DNA of 48,009 nucleotides from Flavobacteriales bacterium (lineage in GTDB: Bacteria; Bacteroidota; Bacteroidia; Flavobacteriales; Flavobacteriaceae), in contig JALVST010000034.1 of assembly GCA_027024205.1 (NCBI GenBank), positions 1-48,009 on the forward strand. Reading direction: 5' to 3'. The notes below the pieces were generated by a model, which did no database searches, had not been told where the DNA came from, and saw nothing but the letters and a program-made list of their open reading frames with translations. The position numbers and the translations under genes were made by a program. The number at the start of each line of letters is the position of its first letter. Within the stretch, counting starts at the first letter, position 1. This document shows, piece by piece, positions 27,654 to 37,297 of the stretch.

Positions 27654-29457
27654 GTATCTCAGAAGGCAAATCAAAACCAGGAAATTAATATACAAATTTT
27701 TTCGCTGGCGTTATAAACATATCAGTAACGAACAATTTTTAAATTTGATCAGTGTTATCATCGGTTTGTTAACCGGATTGGCTGCTGTTACTATTAAAAA
27801 CTTTACTCACCTAATCCAACATGTTCTGGAAGCTGATTTTATCCACGATTTACACAAAGCTTTGTATTTTGTTTTCCCTATTGTGGGGATAGGACTGGTA
27901 ATTTTGGTTATCAAATATATTATTAAAAAACCTGTTGAGGATGGGGTTCCTTTGGTTTTATATGCCATCATGAAACTCAAAAGTATGATTCCCTCATATC
28001 ATACATATGCTTCGTTAATTACGGCGCCTTTAACTGTTGGATTCGGAGGTTCTGTCGGATTGGAAGGCCCTTCGACATTGACCGGTGCCGCTATCAGTTC
28101 CAATTTGTCCAGACTGTTACATCTGAATCTCAAACAACGTAATCTTTTGTTGGGTGCAGCGGCTGCCGGTACATTTGCTTCTATATTTAAAGCACCGATT
28201 GCCGGCATTTTGTTTGCTGTTGAAATATTCGGTTTCGATTTGACTATGACCTCTCTGGTACCCTTGATTTTAGCTTCGGTATCCGGCATTTTAACTTCCT
28301 ATTTCTTTATGGGTAAAAATATCTTGTTGCACTTTGATTTGGTACATCATTACAGGTTGAGTGATACGCCGTTGTTTATTTTGCTCGGTATAACTTCTGC
28401 AACGACTTCTATCTATTTTGTCAAGGTTTATTACAGTATAATGAACTTTTTTGAAAAAATTGAAAACCCTTGGAAACGTTGGGCATTAGCCGGTTTGTTT
28501 CTTGGTCTGACCATATTTTTTATCCCTACTTTATACGGTGAAGGTTATGAAATTTTGAACCATATTTTGATAAATAATTATCATTTTGTGCTCAATACTT
28601 CTTATTTTACTATTAACCACAATGATATTTATATGATTATCCTCTTTTTTGTGTTGTTAGTGAGTTTTAAAGTGGTAGCTATGTCATTGACTTTCAGTGC
28701 GGGAGGAATTGGAGGTGTGTTTGCTCCGACTTTGTTTACCGGTGCAATATCGGGTTATGTTTTTGCATTGATATTAAATACGACAGGCCTTTTATCTAAT
28801 CAATTATCTACCGAAAATTTTGCATTGGTCGGTATGGCGGGAACTATTGCCGGGGTATTACAAGCTCCTCTGACGGCGGTATTCTTGATTGCTGAAATTA
28901 CCGGTGGTTATGATTTGATTGTTCCCATTATGTTAGTTGCGGCGTTGTCTTATATGATTTCCAAAAAAGTTTTGAAATACAGTATTTATACAATGCAATT
29001 GGCTGAAATTGATGCTTTACCAACCCACGATAAAGATAAATTTGCCGGTAAATTAATTGAATGGAAACAGGTCATTGAAAAGGATTTTATTCCCATTAAA
29101 CCGTCTATGAGTTTGGGATATTTGGTTTACAATATCGTGACCCGTTCGCACAGGAATCTTTTCCCTGTTATAGATGACAAGAGTCGTTTTATTGGGGTTA
29201 TTACGCTTGATGACATCCGTCAAATTATGTTTAATCGTGATTTATACGACAATACTTTTGTACGTGATTTGATGCACAAGGCACCGGATGTGATCATATA
29301 TGAAAATGATAATTTCCATGATATTATGCGTAAGTTTACCGAAACCGGTGCTTGGAACCTGCCGGTTATCAAAGATAATTTGTATCTCGGATTTATTTCA
29401 AAATCAAAAATATTGAGTGTTTACCGCAGAAAATTGTTGGAATTGACGTCTGAATGA
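27628..29457 (+). CDS. CLC-family chloride channel/antiporter with C-terminal CBS domains
   Basis: 'GFGGSVGLEGPSTLTGAAISSNLSR' (GSxGxEGP), 'FKAPIAGILFAVE', 'SAGGIGGVFAPTLFTGAISG', CBS pair at C-terminus. Overlaps the upstream kinase gene by 26 bp. Confidence 0.94.
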   Translation: MRKFTVYFRYLRRQIKTRKLIYKFFRWRYKHISNEQFLNLISVIIGLLTGLAAVTIKNFTHLIQHVLEADFIHDLHKALYFVFPIVGIGLVILVIKYIIKKPVEDGVPLVLYAIMKLKSMIPSYHTYASLITAPLTVGFGGSVGLEGPSTLTGAAISSNLSRLLHLNLKQRNLLLGAAAAGTFASIFKAPIAGILFAVEIFGFDLTMTSLVPLILASVSGILTSYFFMGKNILLHFDLVHHYRLSDTPLFILLGITSATTSIYFVKVYYSIMNFFEKIENPWKRWALAGLFLGLTIFFIPTLYGEGYEILNHILINNYHFVLNTSYFTINHNDIYMIILFFVLLVSFKVVAMSLTFSAGGIGGVFAPTLFTGAISGYVFALILNTTGLLSNQLSTENFALVGMAGTIAGVLQAPLTAVFLIAEITGGYDLIVPIMLVAALSYMISKKVLKYSIYTMQLAEIDALPTHDKDKFAGKLIEWKQVIEKDFIPIKPSMSLGYLVYNIVTRSHRNLFPVIDDKSRFIGVITLDDIRQIMFNRDLYDNTFVRDLMHKAPDVIIYENDNFHDIMRKFTETGAWNLPVIKDNLYLGFISKSKILSVYRRKLLELTSE

Positions 29458-29523
29458 TAGGACTGAGTTGAAAGTTATATTTTCAACTATATATGTTATC
29501 TTTGTTTAAAGATTAAACCGGCT

Positions 29524-31593
29524 ATGTCATCACAAAGAAAAAATTTTCAATCGTTAAAAATTACAGTCTCGCAAGAGAAAAAAACTTTTTATCCGCACGA
29601 GGGGTTTGCCGCCGGCATTACACCGTATTTAAGAGGTCCGTATTCGACTATGTATGTGCGTCGTCCTTGGACGATACGCCAATATGCCGGGTTTTCCACA
29701 GCCGAAGAAAGCAATGCATTTTACAAGCGCAATTTGGCGGCCGGACAAAAAGGCTTATCCGTTGCTTTTGATTTGGCCACTCATCGCGGTTATGATTCCG
29801 ACCATCCGCGGGTCAAAGGCGATGTCGGTAAAGCTGGTGTAGCCATAGATACCGTCGAAGATATGAAGATTTTGTTTGACGGTATTCCATTGGACAAGAT
29901 GTCCGTGTCAATGACCATGAATGGTGCCGTACTGCCTGTTATGGCATTTTATATTGTTGCTGCTAAGGAACAAGGCGTTGATTTACAACAACTTTCCGGA
30001 ACCATTCAAAATGATATCCTTAAAGAATTTATGGTGCGCAATACCTATATTTATCCACCTGCGCCTTCTATGAAGATTATTGCCGATATCTTTGAATTTA
30101 CAGCCAGATATATGCCTAAATTCAATTCCATCAGTATTTCCGGTTATCATATTCAAGAAGCGGGAGGAACGCCTGAAATTGAATTGGCTTATACGTTGGC
30201 AGACGGATTGGAATATATTAGAACCGGACTCAAAGCCGGTATGGATATTGATCGGTTTGCGCCGCGTTTATCTTTCTTTTGGGGTATCGGGATGAATCAT
30301 TTTAAAGAAATTGCCAAAATGCGGGCTGCCCGGATGTTATGGGCCAAAATTGTCAAACAATTTAATCCTCAAAATCCCAAATCCATGGCGTTAAGGACGC
30401 ATTCGCAAACCAGTGGATGGAGTTTGACTGAACAAGATCCGTACAATAATGTGATGCGTACCTTGATAGAAGCGGCAGCGGCAGCTTTTGGAGGTACCCA
30501 ATCCTTGCATACTAATGCTTTGGATGAAGCCATTGCCTTACCGACGGATTTTTCAGCGAGAATTGCCCGTAATACACAGATTTTTTTACAAGAAGAAACC
30601 ATGATTACCAAAACGGTTGACCCGTGGGGTGGGAGTCAATATGTAGAAAAACTCACTGATGAAATCGCCCGTAAAGCTTGGGAATTGATACAAGAAGTGG
30701 AAGCACTCGGCGGGATGACCAAAGCTATTGAAAAAGGGATTCCTAAACTACGTATAGAAGAAGCGGCTGCTATTAAACAAGCCCGTATCGATAGCGGGCA
30801 AGACATTATAGTCGGTGTCAATGCTTACAAGTTGGACGAAGAACCGCCTATTCCTATTTTGGAAATAGACAATGAACTGGTCAGGCAAAGGCAGATAGAA
30901 AAATTGCAAAAAATAAAAGAAACGCGTGATAACAAAAAGGTTAAAGCAATCTTGCAAGAATTAACACGTGCGGCTCGTGACGGTCATGAAAATTTGTTAT
31001 CTTTGGCTGTCAAAGCTGCTGAAGTCCGGGCTACTTTGGGAGAAATCTCAGATGCGCTCGAAGCGGCTTTTGGCAGATATAAAGCACAAATTAAAACAGT
31101 TTCCGGTGTGTATGCCAATGCCATTCAAAATGATGACAGCTTTAAAAAAGCACGCGAATTAGCCGACCGTTTTGCGGAATTGGAAGGGCGTCGTCCACGT
31201 ATTATGATAGCTAAAATGGGACAAGATGGTCATGACCGCGGCGCCAAAGTAGTGGCAACGGCTTATGCCGATATCGGTTTTGATGTGGATATCGGTCCTT
31301 TGTTTCAAACTCCTCAGGAAGTCGCCAAACAAGCCGCTGAAAATGACGTCCATATTTTAGGCGTTTCCTCTTTGGCTGCCGGACATAAAACTTTGATTCC
31401 CGAAGTTATTCAAGAATTGAAAAAATTGGGGCGTGATGATATTTTGGTTATCGCCGGTGGGGTTATTCCCAAACAAGATTATCAATTTTTATTTGATGCC
31501 GGTGTCGTCGGTATATACGGCCCCGGTACCAAAATCAGTGATGCCGCTATCGATTTGTTGACAATCTTACTGCAAATGCATGAGGATGAATAA
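29524..31593 (+). CDS. scpA: Methylmalonyl-CoA mutase (large/catalytic subunit with B12-binding domain)
   Basis: 689 aa; '[59 protein letters not shown]', '[19 protein letters not shown]', B12-binding '[17 protein letters not shown]'; -7 TATCTTTG upstream. Confidence 0.96.
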   Translation: MSSQRKNFQSLKITVSQEKKTFYPHEGFAAGITPYLRGPYSTMYVRRPWTIRQYAGFSTAEESNAFYKRNLAAGQKGLSVAFDLATHRGYDSDHPRVKGDVGKAGVAIDTVEDMKILFDGIPLDKMSVSMTMNGAVLPVMAFYIVAAKEQGVDLQQLSGTIQNDILKEFMVRNTYIYPPAPSMKIIADIFEFTARYMPKFNSISISGYHIQEAGGTPEIELAYTLADGLEYIRTGLKAGMDIDRFAPRLSFFWGIGMNHFKEIAKMRAARMLWAKIVKQFNPQNPKSMALRTHSQTSGWSLTEQDPYNNVMRTLIEAAAAAFGGTQSLHTNALDEAIALPTDFSARIARNTQIFLQEETMITKTVDPWGGSQYVEKLTDEIARKAWELIQEVEALGGMTKAIEKGIPKLRIEEAAAIKQARIDSGQDIIVGVNAYKLDEEPPIPILEIDNELVRQRQIEKLQKIKETRDNKKVKAILQELTRAARDGHENLLSLAVKAAEVRATLGEISDALEAAFGRYKAQIKTVSGVYANAIQNDDSFKKARELADRFAELEGRRPRIMIAKMGQDGHDRGAKVVATAYADIGFDVDIGPLFQTPQEVAKQAAENDVHILGVSSLAAGHKTLIPEVIQELKKLGRDDILVIAGGVIPKQDYQFLFDAGVVGIYGPGTKISDAAIDLLTILLQMHEDE

Positions 31594-31601
31594 TTTTATA
31601 A

Positions 31602-31620
31602 ATCGTTAAGAATTAACGAT
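31602..31620. terminator. Hairpin between convergent genes
   Basis: ATCGTTAA-gaa-TTAACGAT perfect 8-bp stem. Confidence 0.45.
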
Positions 31621-31636
31621 GTAGATTAAAACTTGA

Positions 31637-32848
31637 TTATTCTTTCCCGTCAACGTAATCTTGTAAATATTTAAACCTTTCGGTCAGATGACCGTTCTCG
31701 GTAACTTTGGCACGGGCTAAAATACCATTTTTGTCGCCGTTAAAAAAGGCCGGTATAATGTGTTTCTTAAAATTTTCACCGAAACCTTCCGAAGCATCAC
31801 GGGCAATTTCATTGGGTAAATTATCAACCGTCATGCAAGCAATAGCGTTTTCATTTTTATAATCGGTTACTTGTCCGGTAACAGGATCGTAGCCGTAAAT
31901 AGGATTGTCAATAGTCGATGCTTTGATGGTAGTAGCTACCGGACCGTTGAGGTCGCAACTGATATCACCTACGACTTTGATTTTATTGTCCAGAGCAAGA
32001 AGGTGTTTACGCGTTAAAATATAAGGAGCCCCCTGACCGTAATAATGTCCGGCTATATAAACATCGGCTGCTTTGGTAAATTTTTCAAAATCCCCTTCAA
32101 ATCGTTCGGGATGCGTAAAAAATTCTTGAAAATCAAAGTCCTTACCTTCTTTATGTTTGTTATACCAATCAACATCTATTTGGGTATAAACGGGTTCGTC
32201 AAAATTGTCTTTTAAGAAAGATTGCGGAGAAACTTCTTTGATTCCCATAGCATCCAGCATTTCTTTGGCGCCCATTCCAACACGTCCTTTTCCGGTCAGG
32301 ACGATTTTTATAGGCGGCAGTAGTTTTTTGACACTTTTCAAGGTTTTGACAAGTTCAACCTGATCTTTTAATTCGATAGCCTTGGGAATGTCAAATAATC
32401 CTGTTTTTTTTCCGTAAGTTCTGATTGTATTATAAGTCCCGACCACTCCGGCATAATAGCCGAAAGCGACCAAACGCATCCCGTTTTTATCCACAATGGT
32501 TTCGTGGTCGTATAATGTTATTTTCTTGTCTAATATTGCCCGTAGAAGTTTACGGTTGTACGGTTGTTTTTTTATAGTATGTGAGAAGAAAAAATAAGTT
32601 TTATGGGGTATCAAAGCCTCAATGGGTACTTCTTTAACGCCCAACAATATATCGGCATCCGATACATCGTCAACAACTTTGATACCGGCTTTGCGGTATT
32701 CGGCATCGGTGTAGGCTCTGATAGGCGAAGTTTCTGCTACTATTTCCAATCCGGGGTATCGTTCCATCAATTCTTTGGCTTGTACCGGCGTTAAGACTAC
32801 CCGTCTGTCAGGCGGATTTTTCCGTTCCTTAATAAGTGCTATTTTCAT
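31637..32848 (-). CDS. Alanine dehydrogenase/PNT-domain oxidoreductase (saccharopine-dehydrogenase-like)
   Basis: 'MKIALIKERKNPPDRRVVLTPVQAKEL', 'DADILLGVKEVPIEALIPHKTYFFFSHTIKKQPYNRKLLRAIL', 'VLTGKGRVGMGAKEML', 'VVGDISCDLNGPV'; CAAAGATA promoter element at 32875-32882. Confidence 0.8.
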   Translation of the reverse strand: MKIALIKERKNPPDRRVVLTPVQAKELMERYPGLEIVAETSPIRAYTDAEYRKAGIKVVDDVSDADILLGVKEVPIEALIPHKTYFFFSHTIKKQPYNRKLLRAILDKKITLYDHETIVDKNGMRLVAFGYYAGVVGTYNTIRTYGKKTGLFDIPKAIELKDQVELVKTLKSVKKLLPPIKIVLTGKGRVGMGAKEMLDAMGIKEVSPQSFLKDNFDEPVYTQIDVDWYNKHKEGKDFDFQEFFTHPERFEGDFEKFTKAADVYIAGHYYGQGAPYILTRKHLLALDNKIKVVGDISCDLNGPVATTIKASTIDNPIYGYDPVTGQVTDYKNENAIACMTVDNLPNEIARDASEGFGENFKKHIIPAFFNGDKNGILARAKVTENGHLTERFKYLQDYVDGKE

Positions 32849-32886
32849 ACACTAATCATTTTTTTTAAGTCGTGCAAAGATACGTT

Positions 32887-33963
32887 TTATTGACGACTTT
32901 TAAAAGCATCGTAAATTACGCCGCTACTATGGTCGAACCGGCTACCAGTAACACTTGAAAATACGTTGATTAGTCCGGTGTCTTTGAGTAATCCTAGTAA
33001 ACCGAAAATCAAGGCTTCTTTGTAGTCAATTAAAGTTGTCGCGGGAATGACAATTTTTGAAGGCGTGTGTTTTTTAATCCGTTGGATTAGATATTCGTTA
33101 TGTGCCCCGCCACCGGTTATTAACATCGAGCCCTCATTTTTTGTAATTTTAGCAATTTGTAAAGCTATATGTTCGACATATGTTTTTAGTATATCGTTGA
33201 TTTTCAACCGAAAGGAATCTATTAAGGGTATAATTTTTTCCATAACAAATTCCCATCCCAGTGATTTGGGTTGTTCGGTTTGATAATAATCCAAGTGGTT
33301 TAACGTATTGAGCAAATCCGTATTGATATTTCCCGATTCGGCTATTTGTCCTTTGTCATCATACGGTAATCCCATTGAAGCCACATAATGATTTAACACA
33401 ATATTAGCCGGACAGATATCATAAGCCAGACGATTACCGTTTTTTTCGAAAGAAATATTGGCAAATCCGCCGATATTTAAACAATAATCATATTCTCCGA
33501 ACAAATACCGGTCGCCAGCAGGCACTAAGGGGGCACCTTGACCGCCCAAAGCCACGTCCTGTGTCCGGAAATTACAAATGGTTTTAATCCCCGTAACGGC
33601 ATTGATGTGGGCGCCATTGCCTATTTGGGTTGTATAACCGGCTCCGGGCCGGTGAAAAACCGTTTGACCGTGTGAGGCAATTAAATCTACCCGGTCTATC
33701 CGGTGACGTTTGATAAAGGCATTAATTTGTTCGCCTAAGAAGATACCGTAACGGGCGTCAAGTTGTGCCAGTTGGGATGCAGTCATGTCAAAGGCATTCT
33801 TCAAATCGTTGTACCATTGTGTATCATAGGCTATGGTTACGGCTTGTAAAATTTCAAAATCTTGTAAATTATACGTATTAAATTTAATATATGTCAAATC
33901 CAGCCCGTCCAAAGAGGTGCCACTCATCAAACCTATCACATATTTGTATTTTTTTGGATGCAT
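32887..33963 (-). CDS. anmK: Anhydro-N-acetylmuramic acid kinase; start revised to ATG at 33963
   Basis: 'YKYVIGLMSGTSLDGLDLTYI', 'IASHGQTVFHRPG', 'GQGAPLVPAGDRYLFGEYDYCLNIGGFANIS', 'MLITGGGAHNEYL'. The ORF track extension to 34305 lacks family similarity and overlaps the divergent gene at 34204. Confidence 0.94.
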   Translation of the reverse strand: MHPKKYKYVIGLMSGTSLDGLDLTYIKFNTYNLQDFEILQAVTIAYDTQWYNDLKNAFDMTASQLAQLDARYGIFLGEQINAFIKRHRIDRVDLIASHGQTVFHRPGAGYTTQIGNGAHINAVTGIKTICNFRTQDVALGGQGAPLVPAGDRYLFGEYDYCLNIGGFANISFEKNGNRLAYDICPANIVLNHYVASMGLPYDDKGQIAESGNINTDLLNTLNHLDYYQTEQPKSLGWEFVMEKIIPLIDSFRLKINDILKTYVEHIALQIAKITKNEGSMLITGGGAHNEYLIQRIKKHTPSKIVIPATTLIDYKEALIFGLLGLLKDTGLINVFSSVTGSRFDHSSGVIYDAFKSRQ

Positions 33964-33981
33964 TTTTTTAGAGTTATTGAG

Positions 33982-33989
33982 CAAATTTA
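33982..33989 (-). promoter_or_regulatory. -7 element (TAAATTTG) for anmK
   Basis: CAAATTTA on +, 18 nt upstream of the revised anmK start. Confidence 0.5.
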
Positions 33990-34169
33990 GTGATAATTGA
34001 AGAAATATGACATGCAATATAATCGGTATAGAGGGGAAACGTTTTTGATTGCTTCGTGAATTATTTTTACATACTTTTCCGTTCCTGTTCAGACATTTGT
34101 TGTAAGATAAATTACGATGCAGGGGTTTAGAAGGCATTGAAGAGGTATAAATTTTTTTAAAAAAAAATA

Positions 34170-34177
34170 TAGCTTTG
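34170..34177 (+). promoter_or_regulatory. -7 element (TAGCTTTG) for the 34204 gene
   Basis: TANNTTTG match 26 nt upstream of the ATG. Confidence 0.45.
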
Positions 34178-34203
34178 GCAGGATTTTTGCATTTGGATTT
34201 TGT

Positions 34204-34572
34204 ATGAAAATGACAGCAAATATACCGCAAACAAATGTTAAGGTTTCTGAAAAGAAGGATTCTTTTCAAGAACAAGTAAAAAAGATTATTTCGACCAAAT
34301 GGCAATTAAAAAGCATTTTGGAGACCGGGATAGTTACCGATGAGGCTAATTTTGATGGTGTTGAAATCGTTTTCAGCCAATATCATATCTATGCTTTGTA
34401 TGGCAACCGGGTAGATAAATTCAAATACAGATTTTTGAGCCCGAGAACTTTTTCAGTAAATATTGAAGGTGAAGAAGTAAAATGCCGGATCAAGGAATTG
34501 ACGGACATGAAAATGATTTTTCATGCTGATTTTAGACAATCTCATTTCATATTGGAATTGGAGGCGGTATAA
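34204..34572 (+). CDS. Hypothetical protein (122 aa)
   Basis: ORF with promoter motif; no domain recognised by eye. Confidence 0.55.
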   Translation: MKMTANIPQTNVKVSEKKDSFQEQVKKIISTKWQLKSILETGIVTDEANFDGVEIVFSQYHIYALYGNRVDKFKYRFLSPRTFSVNIEGEEVKCRIKELTDMKMIFHADFRQSHFILELEAV

Positions 34573-34634
34573 AAATGTCTCTCGTTTTTCCGGTTCGCAA
34601 ATTTTAGCTTAAATTTGTAGCAAACAATTTTGCT

Positions 34635-35159
34635 ATGGATTATTTTGGTGAGATAATTGAAGGCTTAAAATATGCCATGCCTGCTGCTGTTACGGGCTAT
34701 ACCACTTATTACTTCCTCAATAGGTTTTATCGTTATGAAGAAAGAAAACAACTGCTCAAAGCCAAAGCTGATTTAAAAAAGCATGCCTTACCGGTACGTT
34801 TGCAAGCATACGAACGCTTAGCTTTGTTTTTAGAACGTATTTCTCCGGCCAAATTAGTGCAACATGTCAAACCTGCCAATGAGGATAAACATCAGTATGA
34901 AATGACTTTGGTCCTTCAAATTCAAAGTGAATTTGAACACAATTTGAGTCAGCAAATTTATGTATCCGGTAAATGTTGGGATGTGATAGTAACAACAAAA
35001 AATGCCATGTTGATGTTTATCAAACAAACTTCCGAAGATACTTCTGTTAAAACTGCTACCGATTTAAAAAACAGATTGTTAGAACGTTCCGCCAATGACG
35101 AAGTGCCGACCAAAATCGGTTTATCTTTTATCAGGAACGAAGTGAATGAATTGTTATAG
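34635..35159 (+). CDS. Conserved Bacteroidota hypothetical protein with N-terminal membrane segment (DUF7935-like)
   Basis: 'GLKYAMPAAVTGYTTYYFLNRFYRYEERKQLLKAKADLKKHALPVRLQAYERLALFLERISP'; TAAATTTG promoter motif upstream. Confidence 0.65.
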   Translation: MDYFGEIIEGLKYAMPAAVTGYTTYYFLNRFYRYEERKQLLKAKADLKKHALPVRLQAYERLALFLERISPAKLVQHVKPANEDKHQYEMTLVLQIQSEFEHNLSQQIYVSGKCWDVIVTTKNAMLMFIKQTSEDTSVKTATDLKNRLLERSANDEVPTKIGLSFIRNEVNELL

Positions 35160-35185
35160 AAATTTCTTTTTTAACTGTTAAAATC

Positions 35186-36073
35186 ATGAAATATAATGAA
35201 GCGATGCTTCGTGATGGCGCGTTACAAGGTAAACACATCATTGTTACCGGTGGCGGTAGCGGATTGGGTAAAAGTATGACCCGTTATTTTTTGCAACTGG
35301 GGGCTAAGGTTGTTATAACGTCACGTAATTTGGAAAAATTGCAAAAAACGGCAGCCGAACTAAGCCGTGAAGCAGGAAGTGAAGTATTGGCGTTAGCTTG
35401 TGATGTGCGTGATTATGAACAAGTTGAAAAAATGTTAAAAGATGCTGTGGCAAAATTCGGGTATATCAACGGATTGGTAAACAATGCGGCTGGGAACTTT
35501 ATCAGTCCAACGGAACGTTTATCAGCCCGTGCTTTTGATACCATTATCGATATCGTGCTTATAGGCAGTAAAAATACTACTTTGGCAGTGGGCAAGTATT
35601 GGATAAAAGAACAAATCAAACCGGCACGCATCTTAAATATCGTCACGACTTATGCTTGGACGGGTTCTGCATATGTAGTGCCGTCTGCTACGGCCAAAGC
35701 GGGGGTGTTGGCCATGACACGTTCTTTGGCCGTGGAATGGGCTAAATACGGTATCAGTAGCAATGCCATTGCTCCGGGACCTTTCCCGACAAAAGGTGCC
35801 TGGGATCGTTTACTACCCGGTGATTTAAGAGAAAAATTCAATCCTGCTAAAAAAATTCCTTTAAAAAGAGTAGGGGAACATCAGGAATTGGCCAATTTGT
35901 CGGCTTATCTAATGAGTGATTTTGCCGCTTATATCAATGGTGAAGTGATAACGATTGATGGTGGCGAATGGCTTTATGGTGCCGGGGAATTTAATATCTT
36001 GGAAAAAATTCCTCCGGAAATGTGGGATAGACTTGAACAAATGATAAAAGAAAAAAATAAAAAGACCCGGTAA
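35186..36073 (+). CDS. SDR family oxidoreductase (2,4-dienoyl-CoA reductase-like)
   Basis: 'HIIVTGGGSGLGKSMTRYFLQLG', 'NNAAGNFISPTERLS', 'NAIAPGPFPTKGAWDRL', 'ITIDGGEWL'. Confidence 0.9.
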   Translation: MKYNEAMLRDGALQGKHIIVTGGGSGLGKSMTRYFLQLGAKVVITSRNLEKLQKTAAELSREAGSEVLALACDVRDYEQVEKMLKDAVAKFGYINGLVNNAAGNFISPTERLSARAFDTIIDIVLIGSKNTTLAVGKYWIKEQIKPARILNIVTTYAWTGSAYVVPSATAKAGVLAMTRSLAVEWAKYGISSNAIAPGPFPTKGAWDRLLPGDLREKFNPAKKIPLKRVGEHQELANLSAYLMSDFAAYINGEVITIDGGEWLYGAGEFNILEKIPPEMWDRLEQMIKEKNKKTR

Positions 36074-36093
36074 ATTATTCAAACTTACCGGGT
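36065..36093 (-). terminator. Terminator for mdh, stem embedded in the stop codon region of the convergent SDR gene
   Basis: acccggtaa-...-ttaccgggt, perfect 9-bp stem; T-rich tract follows only on the minus strand (tctttttatttttt). Confidence 0.75.
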
Positions 36094-36140
36094 TATGAGA
36101 GTTTAAAGATTTGTCAGGTTTGTTAATATCTGCAAGTCTA

Positions 36141-37082
36141 TTAAAATAATTTTAAATCATCCAAAACTTTCATCACGGATTTGACGTGATTGGCCGAAAT
36201 TTCCATTAATTTCATTTCATCTTCTTGCAATTTCAAGTCGATGATTTCTTCAATACCGTTGTAACCTAATTTAACGGGAACGCCCAATGCTACATTGTGT
36301 TGTCCGTATTCTCCATCGAGCATAACACAAACCGGGAATACGCGATGTGAATTTAATATGACGGCTTCGACCATTTCGGCTGCTGCTGCACCGGGTGCAT
36401 ACCAAGCAGATGTGCCGAGTAGTTTGACAATCTCCCCACCGCCTTTTTTGGTGCGTTCGACTAATTTATGAATCGTTTCAGCATCCATCAGTTCAGGTAA
36501 AGGAATACCGGAGACGCTGGTTAGACGGGGTAGCGGGACCATGGTGTCACCGTGACCACCGAGCAACATGGCATTGACATCTTTGGGAGACACATTTAAG
36601 GCTTCTGCTATAAAGGCTTCAAAACGGGCCGTATCCAAAACACCTGCCATACCGAAAACTTTGGTGCGTGGCAAACCCGTTGCCAAATAAGCCGTATAAG
36701 TCATGACGTCCAATGGATTGGCTACAATGATAAATTTGGCATTAGGCGAATATTCATAGGCTTTTTGCGAAACGTCTTTCATAATCTTGGCATTGATCCC
36801 AATCAAATCGTCACGGCTCATACCCGGTTTACGAGGGACACCGGAAGTGATGACAACCACATCTGAATCGGCGGTTTTGGAATAATCATCCGTATAACCT
36901 TTGACTTTGGTGTCAAAATAATTGATATGGGATGATTCCCAAATATCCAAAGCTTTGCCTTCGGCAAAATTGGGTTTGATATCAATTAATACGACTTCAT
37001 CAACGATATTTTTACGTGCCGTTACTTCGGCTACTGTAGCACCGACATTTCCGGCACCGATTATTGTGACTTTTTTATTCAT
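36141..37082 (-). CDS. mdh: Malate dehydrogenase
   Basis: 'KVTIIGAGNVGATVAEVTARKNIVDEVVLIDIK', 'VVITSGVPRKPGMSRDDLIGINAKIM', 'GMAGVLDTARF', 'LGGHGDTMVPLPRL'. Confidence 0.96.
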   Translation of the reverse strand: MNKKVTIIGAGNVGATVAEVTARKNIVDEVVLIDIKPNFAEGKALDIWESSHINYFDTKVKGYTDDYSKTADSDVVVITSGVPRKPGMSRDDLIGINAKIMKDVSQKAYEYSPNAKFIIVANPLDVMTYTAYLATGLPRTKVFGMAGVLDTARFEAFIAEALNVSPKDVNAMLLGGHGDTMVPLPRLTSVSGIPLPELMDAETIHKLVERTKKGGGEIVKLLGTSAWYAPGAAAAEMVEAVILNSHRVFPVCVMLDGEYGQHNVALGVPVKLGYNGIEEIIDLKLQEDEMKLMEISANHVKSVMKVLDDLKLF

Positions 37083-37297
37083 AATTTTGTGTATTTTATA
37101 AATTTGCCTCCAAATTTAATCAAATAAACAGGATATTTTTATGATATTAAACATTATTTTTTGACTTTTTTATAATGATTTTTTGAGGTTGGAAAGAAAA
37201 GATATTGTTTCCAAACTACATCAATGACATATGGAAGATATTTGTAAAACTTTAAACAGTCGTAAAATAAATCAAACCAATGTTTCCCCGGAAAAAA

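Noticed and set aside
32487-32495. Consensus DnaA box TTATCCACA
   Set aside because: Single occurrence within a coding sequence; expected by chance.
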